Source: Strigamia acuminata
Taxonomy: Eukaryota; Arthropoda; Chilopoda; Geophilomorpha; Linotaeniidae
DNA length: 64,000 bases
Reading direction: 5' to 3'
NCBI GenBank assembly: GCA_949358305.1
Contig: OX442315.1
Location: 28,918,427 to 28,982,426, forward strand
Position numbers and translations under genes: made by a program. Under the pieces are notes generated by a model. The model ran no database searches and was not told the origin of the DNA. It saw only the letters and a list, made by a program, of their open reading frames with translations. Below, piece after piece: positions 1 to 12,088 of the stretch; positions within the stretch are counted from its first letter, which is position 1; each line of letters begins with the position of its first letter.

Positions 1-799
1 TAACACCAAAATAATAATGACCTCATCGAGTCCCCGATTAATGCCAGAACCAAGCCGCTTTCTTACTTAATACGATACAATTTGCAAAAGAGAGTGAAAA
101 CACCGATTTGATGGATATATAAACTTTTCGGTAAACTGTGAAAAAGGTGCAACCGCTGACATCGCAATCCGTAAAAGTTAGATAACGTAATCTCCGAATA
201 AAATTTTGTGTGATTAAATTTAACACTCACTTTTCCATAATAACTTCCTCGTTATCCTAGGATCATAACCTGATCTTTGAAGGCACTCTGTGGGTTCTCT
301 CGAAGTTAAGTTATTTCACCCAAATAATGCGTCTTGTGGCTTCATGTTACTACGGTAATGGTAGCGTACTACACTGGAAGTATTAATCGAGAAACAAAAG
401 TTTATTCTAGGTTTACGAGTTTGAAATTGCAGCGCTTGATATAAAAATGTTGTTATTAAAAGTTTAGAAATATTAATTATTGTAAAAACATCTGTTGCAA
501 TCAATAAAAATTAAATTGATTACCACAAAACTTGTGGTCCGAGTGTGGGACAACGTGGCACAGTTGTTTATCGAATAGTTACGCCTGGCATTCAACTTTT
601 CTCGTTTTTTTTATTGAAGTAACCGGATCGGATGTTTTACATCGCTTTTTTAAAACATAAGTTTAATCAAGAAAAACAGAAAAATTACAAAGAGTAAAAC
701 CGCAAAATCATTAGCTTAGATGACTATTTACATTTTTATTTCATTAAAATTTTTTAAAAAGTTAATGACAATTTCGTTTTCATTTTCAGGTCGTATGGT
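1..799. other. No gene recognised; probably ORC5 3' flank
   Basis: I see no open frame with a recognisable family signature on either strand. An AATAAA on the minus strand (plus-strand positions 735-740) lies about 60 bases beyond the ORC5 stop and is a plausible poly(A) signal for it. Confidence 0.4.
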
Positions 800-2889
800 T
801 TAATTGATGTACCGTAGTGATCCCAACGTAAAATTTGCTAGATGAAATCGAATAAATACCGCCCAACATCAAAATCAACCGTTCTGTCAATAAATAGAAA
901 AAAATTATTGCACGATTTAATTATTTTTTTCGTAAATTTAAACCAAGCTTACTTCGCTATACTTCTAATGGAATCTAAAGTAACTAAACATTTGTATTTT
1001 GGATTTTGTAATATGTCGGACGCATCGTATTGTGACAATAAATGAATGGAAACTAGCGATGAAATCTGTGCAACCAAAAAATTAATAATATATAAGTTTT
1101 ATGACCCACTATTAACCTTACTTGAGAAAATATAAGTGCTGAAGGTGTCACACGTTCCTCAACAATGGAATAAAATATGGCTAAAAGTCTATCGAGAGAA
1201 AATATTTTGGGCCCTAAAACGTGATTGTTAAACTAACAAAACAAAAAAAATATTATAAAAATTATAAGCATTCAAATTCAAAATACGGTATATTTACTTT
1301 CTCTTTTTTTTTAAACTTGGGAATCCGTTTTTTGTTTCTTCCGTTATTCTAAAGTTGAAGAATTCAATTTAATGTTGGAAATTGACAATTTCAGTTGCCG
1401 TTTATTTCACCTTTATAAAAAATCTTTTGTCCGAAGATGTGGGATTGTACGACGCCAAGTACGCAGCAATTAAAAGAAATTTCGAATAAAACGGCAACTC
1501 CAACACTAGAATTATTAATTGAACATAAATGAATAATTTAATGGTAATTATTACTTAAACCGTTTACTTTCAGACTGAACTTGTGACTGTTTGCTGATAG
1601 TATCTGGTGTCTTCCATTTTTCGCAATAAGAACTGAAACATAAAATAACAAATTAATAAAAAAAAAAAATATAGCAAAAATAAGCAGTTAAATTCAAATC
1701 GTACCTCGTGACTTCGCGCATGTACACACTTTGCAAAGACTTTTTCAGCTGAGAACTAAAAATCATCCAGAGTTTGCTTACTTGATGCACTTCGACTTCG
1801 CCTGATTTAACTGGCTGACAATATATTTTAAAATTCGACGCACACTAAACGAGACAATAAAAAAAAGGATATAATAAGCCTACACACAAACAAAAAGTTA
1901 GAAATCTCGATCAAATTGAATACCAAGTATTTCAATTCATTTAAATCCCGACAAATGGGTTCGAAGACCGCTAAAACTGAACGAACGTAGTTGGTGTAGA
2001 ATTCCTTTGAATAGTCCTTATCACAATCCATCGACAGAATTTCTATTAATTCTTCTGCAAATAACAAACAATAACTACGCTATTCAAATTTGTAAAATTT
2101 AAACTTGAATTTATTTCTCATTGCGCGTACCTCGTTTGTAATTCGGAAAATTAATTAACAACGGATCGCAAAAAGCCGACGACGTGCGATATTTCTCCCA
2201 AATTAACTCACTTATTAAAACAACACAAACATTTGTCTCCGCCTACAGAATAAAAAAAATATTGCGAGTTAATCTCTACGTACACTGGAAATATGTAAAT
2301 ATCAAAGGTACCAGCTCTTGAAGTTTCAAAAAAGCTGGTAATATATTGAATTCCAGGTCTCTAAGTCTTTCGGCCTTATCCAAAACCTAAAAAATAAAAA
2401 CATTGCCATTAAACGAATCATAGTGGACGTAACTCGTAAAAGTTTACTATGTATAAAGTTTGATCCAAGTTTTCCACCAACTCTTTAAGTGACAAAACAA
2501 ATTCATTCATGTTAGGACATCTAAAATCGGTTGAAGAGTTGTCGGTTAACTTTTCAACTCCAGTTAAAATTGATTCGAATAAATGGCGTTGAGAAAATAC
2601 TTCAACGCAATTGACGAATACAAAAGGTAAACGGAGCACTTTCAGGACAGATTTCACAACGAGGGTTTTTCCAGTTCCTGTGTGCCCATAAATAAAAACT
2701 GATGGCCATTTTATTGTACTTTTCTGTAATAAAAATAAGAAAATTCAAATCAATTCATGATCATAACAAAAGTAAATAATAACAACTTCAGCAATTTACC
2801 TCGCCAAATAGTCCAATTAATGCCGCTAATTCTTTACCACGACATGCAATATTCTCCTTCAAATCGTTAATTGCTTTCAATGTGGCCAT
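800..2889 (-). CDS. ORC5: Origin recognition complex subunit 5
   Basis: AAA+ subunit of the ORC that marks replication origins in the nucleus. I read about 12 short exons running leftward from ATG at 2889. Exon 1 ends after GLFGE. The next exon (about 2448-2723) carries the Walker A loop GHTGTGKT followed by [10 protein letters not shown], and the third (about 2322-2393) has [10 protein letters not shown], which corresponds to the Walker B region. Later exons give [20 protein letters not shown], then [24 protein letters not shown] with DKRFF, and [12 protein letters not shown], all in the order of animal ORC5. The sum is about 418 residues against 435 in human. The final join is uncertain: only a GTATAG donor near 953 gives an in-frame ending resembling the family C-terminus, while the better GTAAGC donor shifts the frame. 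The gene lies just downstream of the sorting nexin on the same strand. Confidence 0.9.
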
Positions 2890-4100
2890 CCCTTAAATCA
2901 ATCGTATCAATCGAGAAAACTGCAAAAATGATACGATATACGCGCCATTTTGTTATTGTGAAAATTTCTCTTCTATGATTGGTCAATAGTCATGTGACAC
3001 ACCTCATAATTTACGTGGGTAATTTGAATTTTCAAAATCCAATCTTATGGAATTTTAAAAATAAAAAATATCTTCTGACTAAGAAATACGAAGATATTTG
3101 AAGTAAAATAAATCATTCATAAGCTTTTATTCTTTTTTGTTTTAAAGTTTACATATAATATTTCACATTTTTCAAATAGACTACATTATATCACAGAAAA
3201 ATGTCTCACCACAACCTTACCAAGAGTTAACATTAATTAATTACTATTGCTGTTCTAGATTTTTTTCAGTCCTGAGCTGAATTTTTGTGGAATGTTTTAC
3301 AGTTGCAAAGTCTGCTTAGCAGATGTTTGTTTTTCAAAACATTTATATCTTACAATATCAAAATCGTATTTAATTGTCACAAAACTAAGTAAATTCTAAT
3401 ATCTAACTTATAAACAATTTTCTGATGATTAAATTCACATAATTTATAAATCTTTGGTCACAGCATACAGAAAAAAGAAACAAAAATAATTGAAAATAGC
3501 AGAAATCTTAAAAAATAAGCGTGCTTTAAATGAAATCTCATAAAACAAGAATTCGTTTCACCACACAATTCAAAATATGTAAAGAAATGACATTTTCAAA
3601 AAAGCATTCTAAGTATCAAAGCAATACCACATTTCCCATTACTGTAACTGTGGCACTTAAATGCGCACACATGGCAGCTGAAGCCTTCAAATTCTCTTTA
3701 AATTCACAAGTCAGTGTCATTTCAAACTTGCAAATTGCAATGACACAAGAAACTGTTGCACATTTTACAATTATCTAATAATATGTGAGCAACATATACA
3801 CATACAGCATAAAATGCAATACAATTGGTTTATAAAAATACACGGAATTACAGTTTCTTAAGTGCCTTACAAAAAAATGCAAAATCAGCATGCAATAATG
3901 AATTAATCAATCATCAAAATAGTGTTTTCTTAGCTGCCTTTTTTAAAATGTCTATCATTTATTGTATTTGTGTGGCCACACTAAAAGAAAATGTGGTATT
4001 TACTTAACCCAGGCAAAAATTTTAAAAGAAAACAAAAGTATAATCTAACAAGTAAGTCAATAATTAATTGTATTGCACTTTATTTTCTGTAATTACTTCA
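2890..4100. other. ORC5 upstream region and sorting-nexin 3' UTR
   Basis: The sorting nexin stops at 4101 and transcribes leftward. A minus-strand AATAAA at about 3126-3131 suggests a 3' UTR of nearly 1 kb, which leaves only about 240 bases before the ORC5 start. The small plus-strand frames at 3530-3778 and 3825-4007 have no recognisable content and lie antisense to this UTR. Confidence 0.45.
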
Positions 4101-7100
4101 TCAATCATCACTGCCAGATTGAGATGGAAGAGTGAATTTTTTCAAGGATTCTAAACTTTTAACGAGTAAAATATACGTGTCCCGTGCCGTCTTCACTTGT
4201 GCTTCGGCGTAAAGCGACAATCCTTCAAGCATCATTCGTCGTCGTTTTTGATGAAACTTCTTTATCTAGAAAAAATAATGAATGTTATCTGGTTATCATC
4301 ATAAATTAAGTTTATTTTTGCACGAATTCACGTGATCATGTGATAAAACAAGAGTGCATCGAGCTTAAACCACTTAAGCCTAGTATTTATACACGGTAAA
4401 GCGGATAATCTGTCTGTGAAATTTGCTTCGATACCCTACTAACCCTCACAAACTTAATTTCTCAAGCTCTAATGCATAAATAATTGTTTTCCACACATTA
4501 TCTGCACCCGAATACATTTTCCTTTCATCGTAATTTCTTTACCTCTCCTCGTGCAACATCTGAACATTCTTCAAACGCCTTTTCCGCGTCCATTTTAGCT
4601 TTTTCCATCTAAGAAATATAAATAAAACGAATAATTATTATGATTTACACAAATTACTCATTTATATTTAATCCTAGTGTTCCACGACTGTATGGTGTGT
4701 GCTCATAGAATAGAATTCAATCAACGTGACGAAAACTTAGCAATATTTAATGTCATTATTGTACTGTATACATATAAAAACCTTCACATCCCATCTCCCA
4801 TCCCATTATTAAACCCTTCAAGCAGATTCAATCACATGAATCACGCGTGTCACTCGGATGACGAACGATCACCGGAAAATGATGAATAAATGAGTATTAT
4901 TATTTCTGCAAGAACGTCCACCACAAGGCTTCGTTGGCACTCAAGGCCATCTCTTGCGAAAATGTGATCCCTACACAGGGTCAGTGTAATTTTAAGCCTA
5001 AACAAAACAAAAGGTGAACGTCTTCAAATTGCCCGATGAAATGATGAGCTATAATTGAGTAAAAATACAAACATGACAATGAACTTTCAACTCAAACTTG
5101 TTTATACAAAAAGAGGAAGAAATATATATGTTTAATGAACCCATTTTAAAAAGTGCCGCTTTAATAAATGGAACAGTGGTGTCAACTTAAAAACCAAATT
5201 GCAGACAACAGACTAGGACAAAAGTTCAAGGTGTCAACGTTAGGGGAAAGATTGATTACATTACAACCTGTCTGTGTCTGGCTAATGGCTCTATCTATAA
5301 ACGTTTTTCTGGTTTTCTTGTGAACTTTTGTACCTGGATTTCCCACGTTTAATGGGTTTTTTACACACGTTGTATGGCACACATACTATGACAAATGTTT
5401 ATTATTATTATTATTATTGTTGAACATTATTCGACAGTCTATTTCTTTTATTGCTGTTCTAGATTTATGAAATGCGGTTAACATTTAAAAAATGGTCATC
5501 TTTATATCTTTCTTGGTTGAATACTTGAATTTAAATTTAAAAGTTCGTTGTTTTTATTTTGTCTATTTTGTCTCGATCTAACTCGACAAATTACATTTTT
5601 TTTTATCAATTTAACGAGATCCACTTTCACTTTAGTCTAAAGACACTTAAAAAATATTTGATATAAAAAAGGACCATTTAATTGTGTGGTCCACATGTCA
5701 TGTGTAAATTTTTCGGTCAAAATACTTGGACATCCGGTTAAGTTCAACAAACTGGAAACATTGACCAAATGTCATCACATTATCTTTTTTATATTCATGT
5801 AAACTGCTTAAACGTTTAAAAAATACTGTTTTTAAAAAAAAAATTAAAAAACAATAAAAAAATAAAAAATAATTGTACATAATTCGTTTTTAAAAATAAT
5901 AAAAAATCATTTTTTTTTTAAAATAATAAAAAATTAATAGGTTAGTATGCTAAGAGAACTAAGTCATGGCCAAACCTATTTCGCCCTAGAAAATACAAGA
6001 AAATTATTTCGAATTCATCTCATTACACTGCTCATGTACTTCTGTGCCAAATTGATAAGATAAAAAAAAAATTCTCCTTGAACTTTGTTTCAAGTCCACA
6101 ACAATCGACTGTATAATTTTGTCATAATCAACACACGAGGTTATTCAACCAAACAAACTCAAATAAGTCTCTCATCGTTCGATGTCCACAAAATCCCCTC
6201 GTCATCCTTCTTGTTTTCCTCATTATCCCCCTTTTTGTCGAACAAATCGACAGGTATGTCTAACGATTCCGGTGCATCATCCGCGTCCAAAAAATTGGGC
6301 AAATTGCACAAACTTCTCCGACTGTTGACCGAGCCCGAACTAACAGAACTCAGTTCCCGCATAACAGCGGTGTGTCCGTCGGTAACAAATGCAGTTCCTC
6401 TCGCAGGAATCACCGTGGTTCGCTTGATTTCTTTAATCGGGCCGATACCGAGTGTTTCGAACCGAACCCCGTCCACCATCGATGCATTTCCTTCGTCCGA
6501 CGATTTTCTCGACAACATCGGTTTCTTGTCGAACCACGGGTCCAGATTTCCTCCTTCCTCAAACGCTAGTTGACTCGGTTTCGACACCGACTCCCAACCA
6601 TTTATCAATTCAACATGGCTGTTTCCAAACTTGTGTCGACGTCGACATCTCATTGTAACCAACACAACGGACGTGCATATGACAACGAGGCCGAAACAAA
6701 CACCAATCAGAATGTAAGTTAGACTTTGTGTCGACAAATAAACTGTTCTTTCTTCGCCGCCATCTTTTTCGTCAATATTTTTCGTTAGAATCACTTCGTT
6801 TTCGGTGCCGATGTTTCGCGCGCCCAGCATGTTTTTCATCGTAATGTCGGCAAGTGGAAGCAACGTCGAATCCGGAGTGGTGTCGTATTTCGATGTGGTG
6901 TAAGCTCGAACAGTGTACGGCCCACGATGAGAATTGTAAGGTGTGTACGGCGCATTCATTATCGGTTGGGCATCTAAAATAGTTTCTGTTTTCGACGCCG
7001 GAGTGGAAATTCCGACAAATAACGAGCGTGTGCTTTCGTCTACCGCCTGTCGAGCCGTCGGAGGCTCGTAATTCGCGACCGGCTTCGTTTCTATCTTGTT

Positions 7101-10100
7101 AACGGACCAATTTTGGGTGATGCTGTTTTTTGTCGATGTTTTGTCGGCGAGAGTCGGGTTTGTCGGAATGGGGTTCAACTTTCGAAGTGGGATGTAAACC
7201 AGCGTCGGCTCAACTCCGGATTTGGTTTTCGGCCAAAAGTCGTATCGGATGGACACGGGTTGTCTGGTTATAAATTTGTCGTAATCGACGCTAGTTTTCG
7301 GGTAATAAAACGACGACGTATCATAAACCAAATCGTCGTCAAACTCGTCGAAACGTCTCGGCGAAGGCCCGAGAGAACCGGAAGCGCGTCGATGTCTCGG
7401 TGGGTTCACGAACTTCACCCGTCCACCATCACCACTGTTCATACTAGCTCCGACCGAAATTTCGAAATTATCAACGGATCTGAACGGTGACGCAGTGATG
7501 ATGTCATCGTAGTCCAAATTCAAAGGCCTGGCTTTCGGTCGTCGCGATGGTTTCGTGTTGGACACTGGCATCCAACCGTCGGCCGACAGCCGAGGACTGC
7601 CGACGAAAGGCTTCAAAGTGCCGGCACTTTTACTCGTCGATGTCGGCAACGTCGTCGGTGGGTTTGTTCGGGCTTCCAGTACTTTTGCTTGTCGGGAAAC
7701 CGGTTTCCATTCGGACGGTAACCACGGACGAAGATCCAAAACAACCTGACTATGAACAAAATTTCTTTTTTCCAAATTGTCAACTTTGGACGACTTCAAA
7801 TCTTCGAATATCTTGTCAATCAATCGGTCCTTCATCACGTTTTCCTCCGCCCGGCATCGGAAAACCGTTACAACCGTCACGAAAACCAAACTGCTCAGCA
7901 CTAAACCGTTCATGATTCAAATATTTTCTTTTTCGGAACTGAACTAATCCAAAAATCAACGATCCCGCTTGTCCTCTTTCACAAACCTTGGCATTCCTCA
8001 TCCAACATTTCAAGTACAGGAAATGGAAATCCGCTTGAGACGATCACTCCTCATCGTGTGTACACCGAGTCGTAATCGTAAAGGTGAAACATGAGGTAAA
8101 AATGCGCTCGCATCATACATTTAACAGCCCTAAGGGACGGAAGAGGCCACCTGAATCCATTCACTGGAATATGGGGGAGGCAACAAAGGTGAGTCGACCT
8201 GGTTCATGATTCCTAAGCTTTTTAAACAGGATACAGCAGGTGGTATATATTAGAAGAACAAAAATTCTGTGCTGTCCCATTTAGATAATCTTTGGATTTC
8301 AATAGGATTCCTTAGTATTACGGAAGAGATTAAGAGATACAGCTTTGATTGGCACTGATTAGTATAGACAGTTGGAGAGTTATTCAATTCGAAAGTTAAG
8401 AGTTAATTACGTTTCGTTTTTTAAAAGGGAAAATTTAAAAAATTGATTCTGTATTTTATTACATAAAAAAGAAGCAAAAAATTGTCTGAACTTGGTGCGA
8501 CTAATAACGTAATTTGCATTTTTGGAGCTGCTTTTTTGTTGCAATTTGTGTTTTTCAGTCTAAACCTGCAGGCTCAACCTCAAATTCTTTCCTAAGTCAA
8601 TAAACTCAATTCGTCCCTTCTGCTTGTTTATCCATCTTGTATTTAGTTTAGTTAATTTTTATTTTTTTAACCCACATTAAGGTTACTGCAGGATTAGTTT
8701 ACATTTAAGTTTCCGTATTTCTATTCTATAAATCTATCTTTGTAAAAAAAACTGACACAGAAATTGACATATTTCTCGTACATCAAAAGTCAATCAAAAG
8801 TGCACCCGTGGGAAATGGGGGCAAGGTGGGATGAAGCAATAAAACTACCCTGAAATGTGAGTCATGGGGCAGAGGGAGAGGGTCGGGGTGCTTAACCACC
8901 CTTGTATACACGTAAACCAACCGTAATATGACGTTATTACGTTATAAATTAACTTGACTCAAACTAGGCACATTCACAAATGCATGTTTAACTTGTAGTT
9001 ATACATGTTTTGTTGTTTAAATGTCGTGCACATGCCCACTGCGACTGAAAACAAAGTACCAGTAAATCGGTTGCCATTTTTGAAGTTTAATCGGACAATC
9101 CGTTGAAATATGCTATTTAAATTGCTGGACTTTATGAATACATTAACCGTCTTTTTCGGCCAATGAAAATCTATAAAATTATGGTACGTACTCAGATTTT
9201 CATCTCCTGGTGTTCTATTGTGTAATAGAAAGGAAGTTTTAAATCAGTTGCTTACCGCTTCCTTTTTCTGAGGTTTTGCTTTATCCATCGCTTTGTTGGC
9301 GTTTTCGTAGTCAACCATAAGGCAAGTTCGTCGGAAGAGCATTTCCTTTTCAGCTTCGATGTACTGAGCATATAGATCTAGGTAAAATCCTAGTGTGTTT
9401 TCATCGTTGAAACTTTGTACTTCGATTCCATGCTGTTGAAAAACAAAAAAAAATATAATCATTTCGTTATAGTCCGGAAAATAATTTATCAGTTTTACCT
9501 TGGAATTATCTAAACCATCAGAAAATTTACAAAATAACCTTCAAACAAACAAACAAAATAAATAAAACGAAATAAATTAATAAATGTTTCGATTTTTCAG
9601 CTTATTGAGCAATTATTTTTTACTTATTGGCCACAACATGCATCGGATCATTTGAAGTGAGGCACAAACTAACTGCAGTGGACAAATGAGCAAGCGCATT
9701 GCATAACCCTATTTAGTAACAACAAATCAGATAAAAAGTGTTAGTTCTCAAGTAACAAATCTCCTGTTAATTTAATGTCATGCAAAATATAAAATTAATG
9801 CTTACGTAATTGCGAGTAGACTTTCTTATTAAAATTCTAAAAAAAAAATACAATTTCTAGTTCTATATTTCACAATAATAAAGCAAATTAACGCATACAT
9901 CACTCGCTTCTTTCATCAAGGCACCATATTCGCTCGTCCAATCCCGTTCTTTTTGAAAAAATTCATCGCAATCCTGAATAATCAAAGTAGAAATCAATCT
10001 AAAAGCGTATACTTCGTTGTGCGAGAGATTTTCTCACCTTATGCGACGCCTTCCTATTTTCCACAGCATCAAATAAATTACTAAACAACCCTTTCTTCAC

Positions 10101-11085
10101 TTTAGTTCGAGGTGGTGCCTAGAAAATCAAATAAATCAAATAAATTAACGCACATTTTTAATTGTTTCAAAAAATACGAGCAAAAACCTCAAGTTTAATG
10201 AGAAAGTCTTCCAACTGTTTATCAATACCAAACTGCTCATGGCACAGAAGTAAACTCAGATATTTTTCTAACATTCGGCAATCTTTATAAAAGTCGTCTT
10301 TCTGTACCATTTTCGAATCATTTCCCAGCTGTTTTTTTGATTTGGCTTCTGCCATCTGCGAAGTAACAGCTGGTTTTGGAGGTAGAGGAGGAATCTAATT
10401 TCAAATTAATGGAATTAACACTAATTAACCGACACCAGTACACTAAACTTTCTTACAATAACTCCATTGATGTTGAAACTAGTAGTTAAGCAATGTTCCA
10501 GCCATTCGAAATCTTCGTATTGTCGATTCACCGTATGAATTTCATTTTCGGAATCCGTCTATTTGTTAAACAGAACATAAAAATCAAATTAAAAGAAAAA
10601 TCGGATAAATTATGTCATTCCAAAACTTACTCTCCGACTTATGATAGTATATTTAACCACATCTCCATCTTTGGTGACATCATCGGAAAATTTGACTTTA
10701 AACTTTGGTTCAAAAGGCTCTCGCGGTTGTGGAGTGGAAGCTGTCGATGAAAAGCCGCTAACTGTATCGATGCTTGGTGTTTCCAAGTCTCCTTCAGACA
10801 TTTCGTTGGCCATGTTGCAGTATTGTTCGTCTGAAAAACGCCCATCAAGATAAACAAATCGGAAAAAAAATTACTGATAAAGTGATAAGCAGCAGGTGTT
10901 ACTTTGCACTTGCTTGTAATTGATCAACGACAGTTAATATTGTCAAACAAAGATAAGTTTTCAAGCAAAATACGGACAAAATGAGGCTAATTTTGGTTTG
11001 CACATTTAAAAGCAATTTCAATTGAAAATAATAAGTTTTTTTGAAATAAATATTAAAATATGAAATTATTAGTACCATAGTCCAT
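4101..11085 (-). CDS. SNX6: Sorting nexin of the SNX5/SNX6/SNX32 group (PX-BAR)
   Basis: Retromer-associated (ESCPE-1) sorting nexin that bends endosomal tubules. Twelve exons join in phase to 412 residues (human SNX6 has 406): 11076-11085, 10631-10830, 10457-10558, 10188-10394, 10038-10118, 9899-9973, 9806-9836, 9624-9708, 9499-9538, 9256-9432, 4543-4608 and 4101-4265. The PX domain spans roughly residues 30-170, with RQYEDFEWLEHCL, then IPPLPPKP. The BAR region follows, with LVDYENANKA-type sequence (MVDYENANKAMDKAK) typical of SNX5/6. Exon 1 encodes only MDY plus one base, so an in-frame internal ATG at 10813 could also serve. Intron 10 (4609-9255) is 4.6 kb, far longer than the rest, because it holds a separate gene. 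SNX5, SNX6 and SNX32 cannot be separated here; the symbol is a best guess. Confidence 0.88.
5400..5418. repeat. (ATT)n microsatellite
   Basis: Short perfect ATT run inside the large sorting-nexin intron, downstream of the nested gene's stop. It is probably in that gene's 3' flank. Confidence 0.8.
6159..7913 (-). CDS. Uncharacterised single-pass membrane protein nested in the sorting-nexin intron
   Basis: One uninterrupted 584-codon frame with no need for introns. The N-terminus MNGLVLSSLVFVTVVTVFRC looks like a cleavable signal peptide. The ectodomain (about 23-397) is rich in Ser, Thr, Pro and Arg, with two short WLPSEWKPVS / GWMPVS motifs but no cysteine-rich fold. A transmembrane helix (YILIGVCFGLVVICTSVVL, about 398-419) is followed by the stop-transfer RCRRRHK and an acidic, Ser-rich cytoplasmic tail of about 165 residues ending DERLI. 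The whole gene sits in intron 10 of the sorting nexin on the same strand, so it needs its own promoter (7914-8200) and terminator. I do not recognise the family. G+C is visibly higher than in the flanks and codon choice is ordinary for coding sequence, which supports a real gene. Confidence 0.75.
   Translation of the reverse strand: MNGLVLSSLVFVTVVTVFRCRAEENVMKDRLIDKIFEDLKSSKVDNLEKRNFVHSQVVLDLRPWLPSEWKPVSRQAKVLEARTNPPTTLPTSTSKSAGTLKPFVGSPRLSADGWMPVSNTKPSRRPKARPLNLDYDDIITASPFRSVDNFEISVGASMNSGDGGRVKFVNPPRHRRASGSLGPSPRRFDEFDDDLVYDTSSFYYPKTSVDYDKFITRQPVSIRYDFWPKTKSGVEPTLVYIPLRKLNPIPTNPTLADKTSTKNSITQNWSVNKIETKPVANYEPPTARQAVDESTRSLFVGISTPASKTETILDAQPIMNAPYTPYNSHRGPYTVRAYTTSKYDTTPDSTLLPLADITMKNMLGARNIGTENEVILTKNIDEKDGGEERTVYLSTQSLTYILIGVCFGLVVICTSVVLVTMRCRRRHKFGNSHVELINGWESVSKPSQLAFEEGGNLDPWFDKKPMLSRKSSDEGNASMVDGVRFETLGIGPIKEIKRTTVIPARGTAFVTDGHTAVMRELSSVSSGSVNSRRSLCNLPNFLDADDAPESLDIPVDLFDKKGDNEENKKDDEGILWTSNDERLI
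7914..9255. other. Sorting-nexin intron, upstream of the nested gene
   Basis: Intron sequence that must contain the promoter of the 6159-7913 gene. No coding signal is recognised. The 8100-8200 and 8800-8900 stretches are locally G-rich. Confidence 0.4.
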
Positions 11086-12088
11086 TGTGAGGAAGTTTAA
11101 ATGATCCAAAACTGGGTTAAGTTAATATTGCGGTTATTAATTGGAGGAAAAAAAATTTGAACACATCTAATTGATTTAGTGCTCGCGCAAGTTATACGGG
11201 AGCTACGTAAACACATCCTTTCGCTTGGAGGCGGCCATTTTTAAATTAGTCGGTCCAATTACTCGGGTCACGTGATCAGGTGCAGCCAATCGACTCGTTC
11301 GTAGTTTCCATTTTCCGGCAACAACAGAAATACGCACTTTGTGGAAGCTTTGAATTAATTTACATTTTCAATACAAAATATTTTTAACATTATTTTATTA
11401 TTAAATAATCCAATCCACAACAATATCACAAAATACATTTAACGGAATGCTACCTTTGCAAAAAAAAATATAAAATACTTGCTCTCGATCTATAACAACA
11501 ACACAACCGTCACCAGTTAACACACAACACCAAGTATACACTATAGTGAAAACGGGTAAACATTTACATCACAAAAAGCTACTGGAGTGGCGGATTTCAA
11601 AATTTAAATAATAAAAAAATTACCCTGGACTTTGAAAGAGATTTCAAACTAGAGCTTATCAAGTATATTGACACCACAGATAGAAAAAAAATTAATTTAC
11701 AAATTCCAGATTTAAAATCAGTTTAAAAGATTTATTAGACACTTATCATGCAACGAGTGGCAGTGAAGTGAATTTATGATGAACAGATGAAAACCTGACG
11801 TCAAAATGTTGGAACAAGAATGGATACGTATAAAAAATACTGTTATTTTTCAAATAACTTACTCAGCCTTGTCCAAAACCTTAGGAAAATTACTTTGGTC
11901 CTCAATACTTTTGTAAAAATATCACAGTGCAAAATAACAACAACAAAAATTAAATTAAAGGAACAAGTAAAAAAAATAACAATAATCTTGGATTGTTGTT
12001 ATTCCATTACAATTTCAAAAACCATTAAAATTAAAATAAATCCATCCGATCTCTAAATTATAACCACAACTAAGTCGTGGATCTAACA
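11086..12088. other. Sorting-nexin promoter and ceramide kinase 3' flank
   Basis: Lies between the ceramide kinase stop (12089, transcribing leftward) and the sorting-nexin start. It is AT-rich with no gene recognised. A small open frame at 11820-12056 (+) has no family resemblance and is antisense to the kinase 3' UTR. Confidence 0.4.

Noticed and set aside
3530-4007. Two small plus-strand frames upstream of the sorting-nexin stop
   Set aside because: No family resemblance and AT-rich composition. They sit opposite the probable sorting-nexin 3' UTR.
6085-7915. Several plus-strand frames of 60-160 codons
   Set aside because: All lie antisense to the 584-codon nested gene and have no start context or family signature. 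They are composition shadows of its G+C-rich coding sequence.
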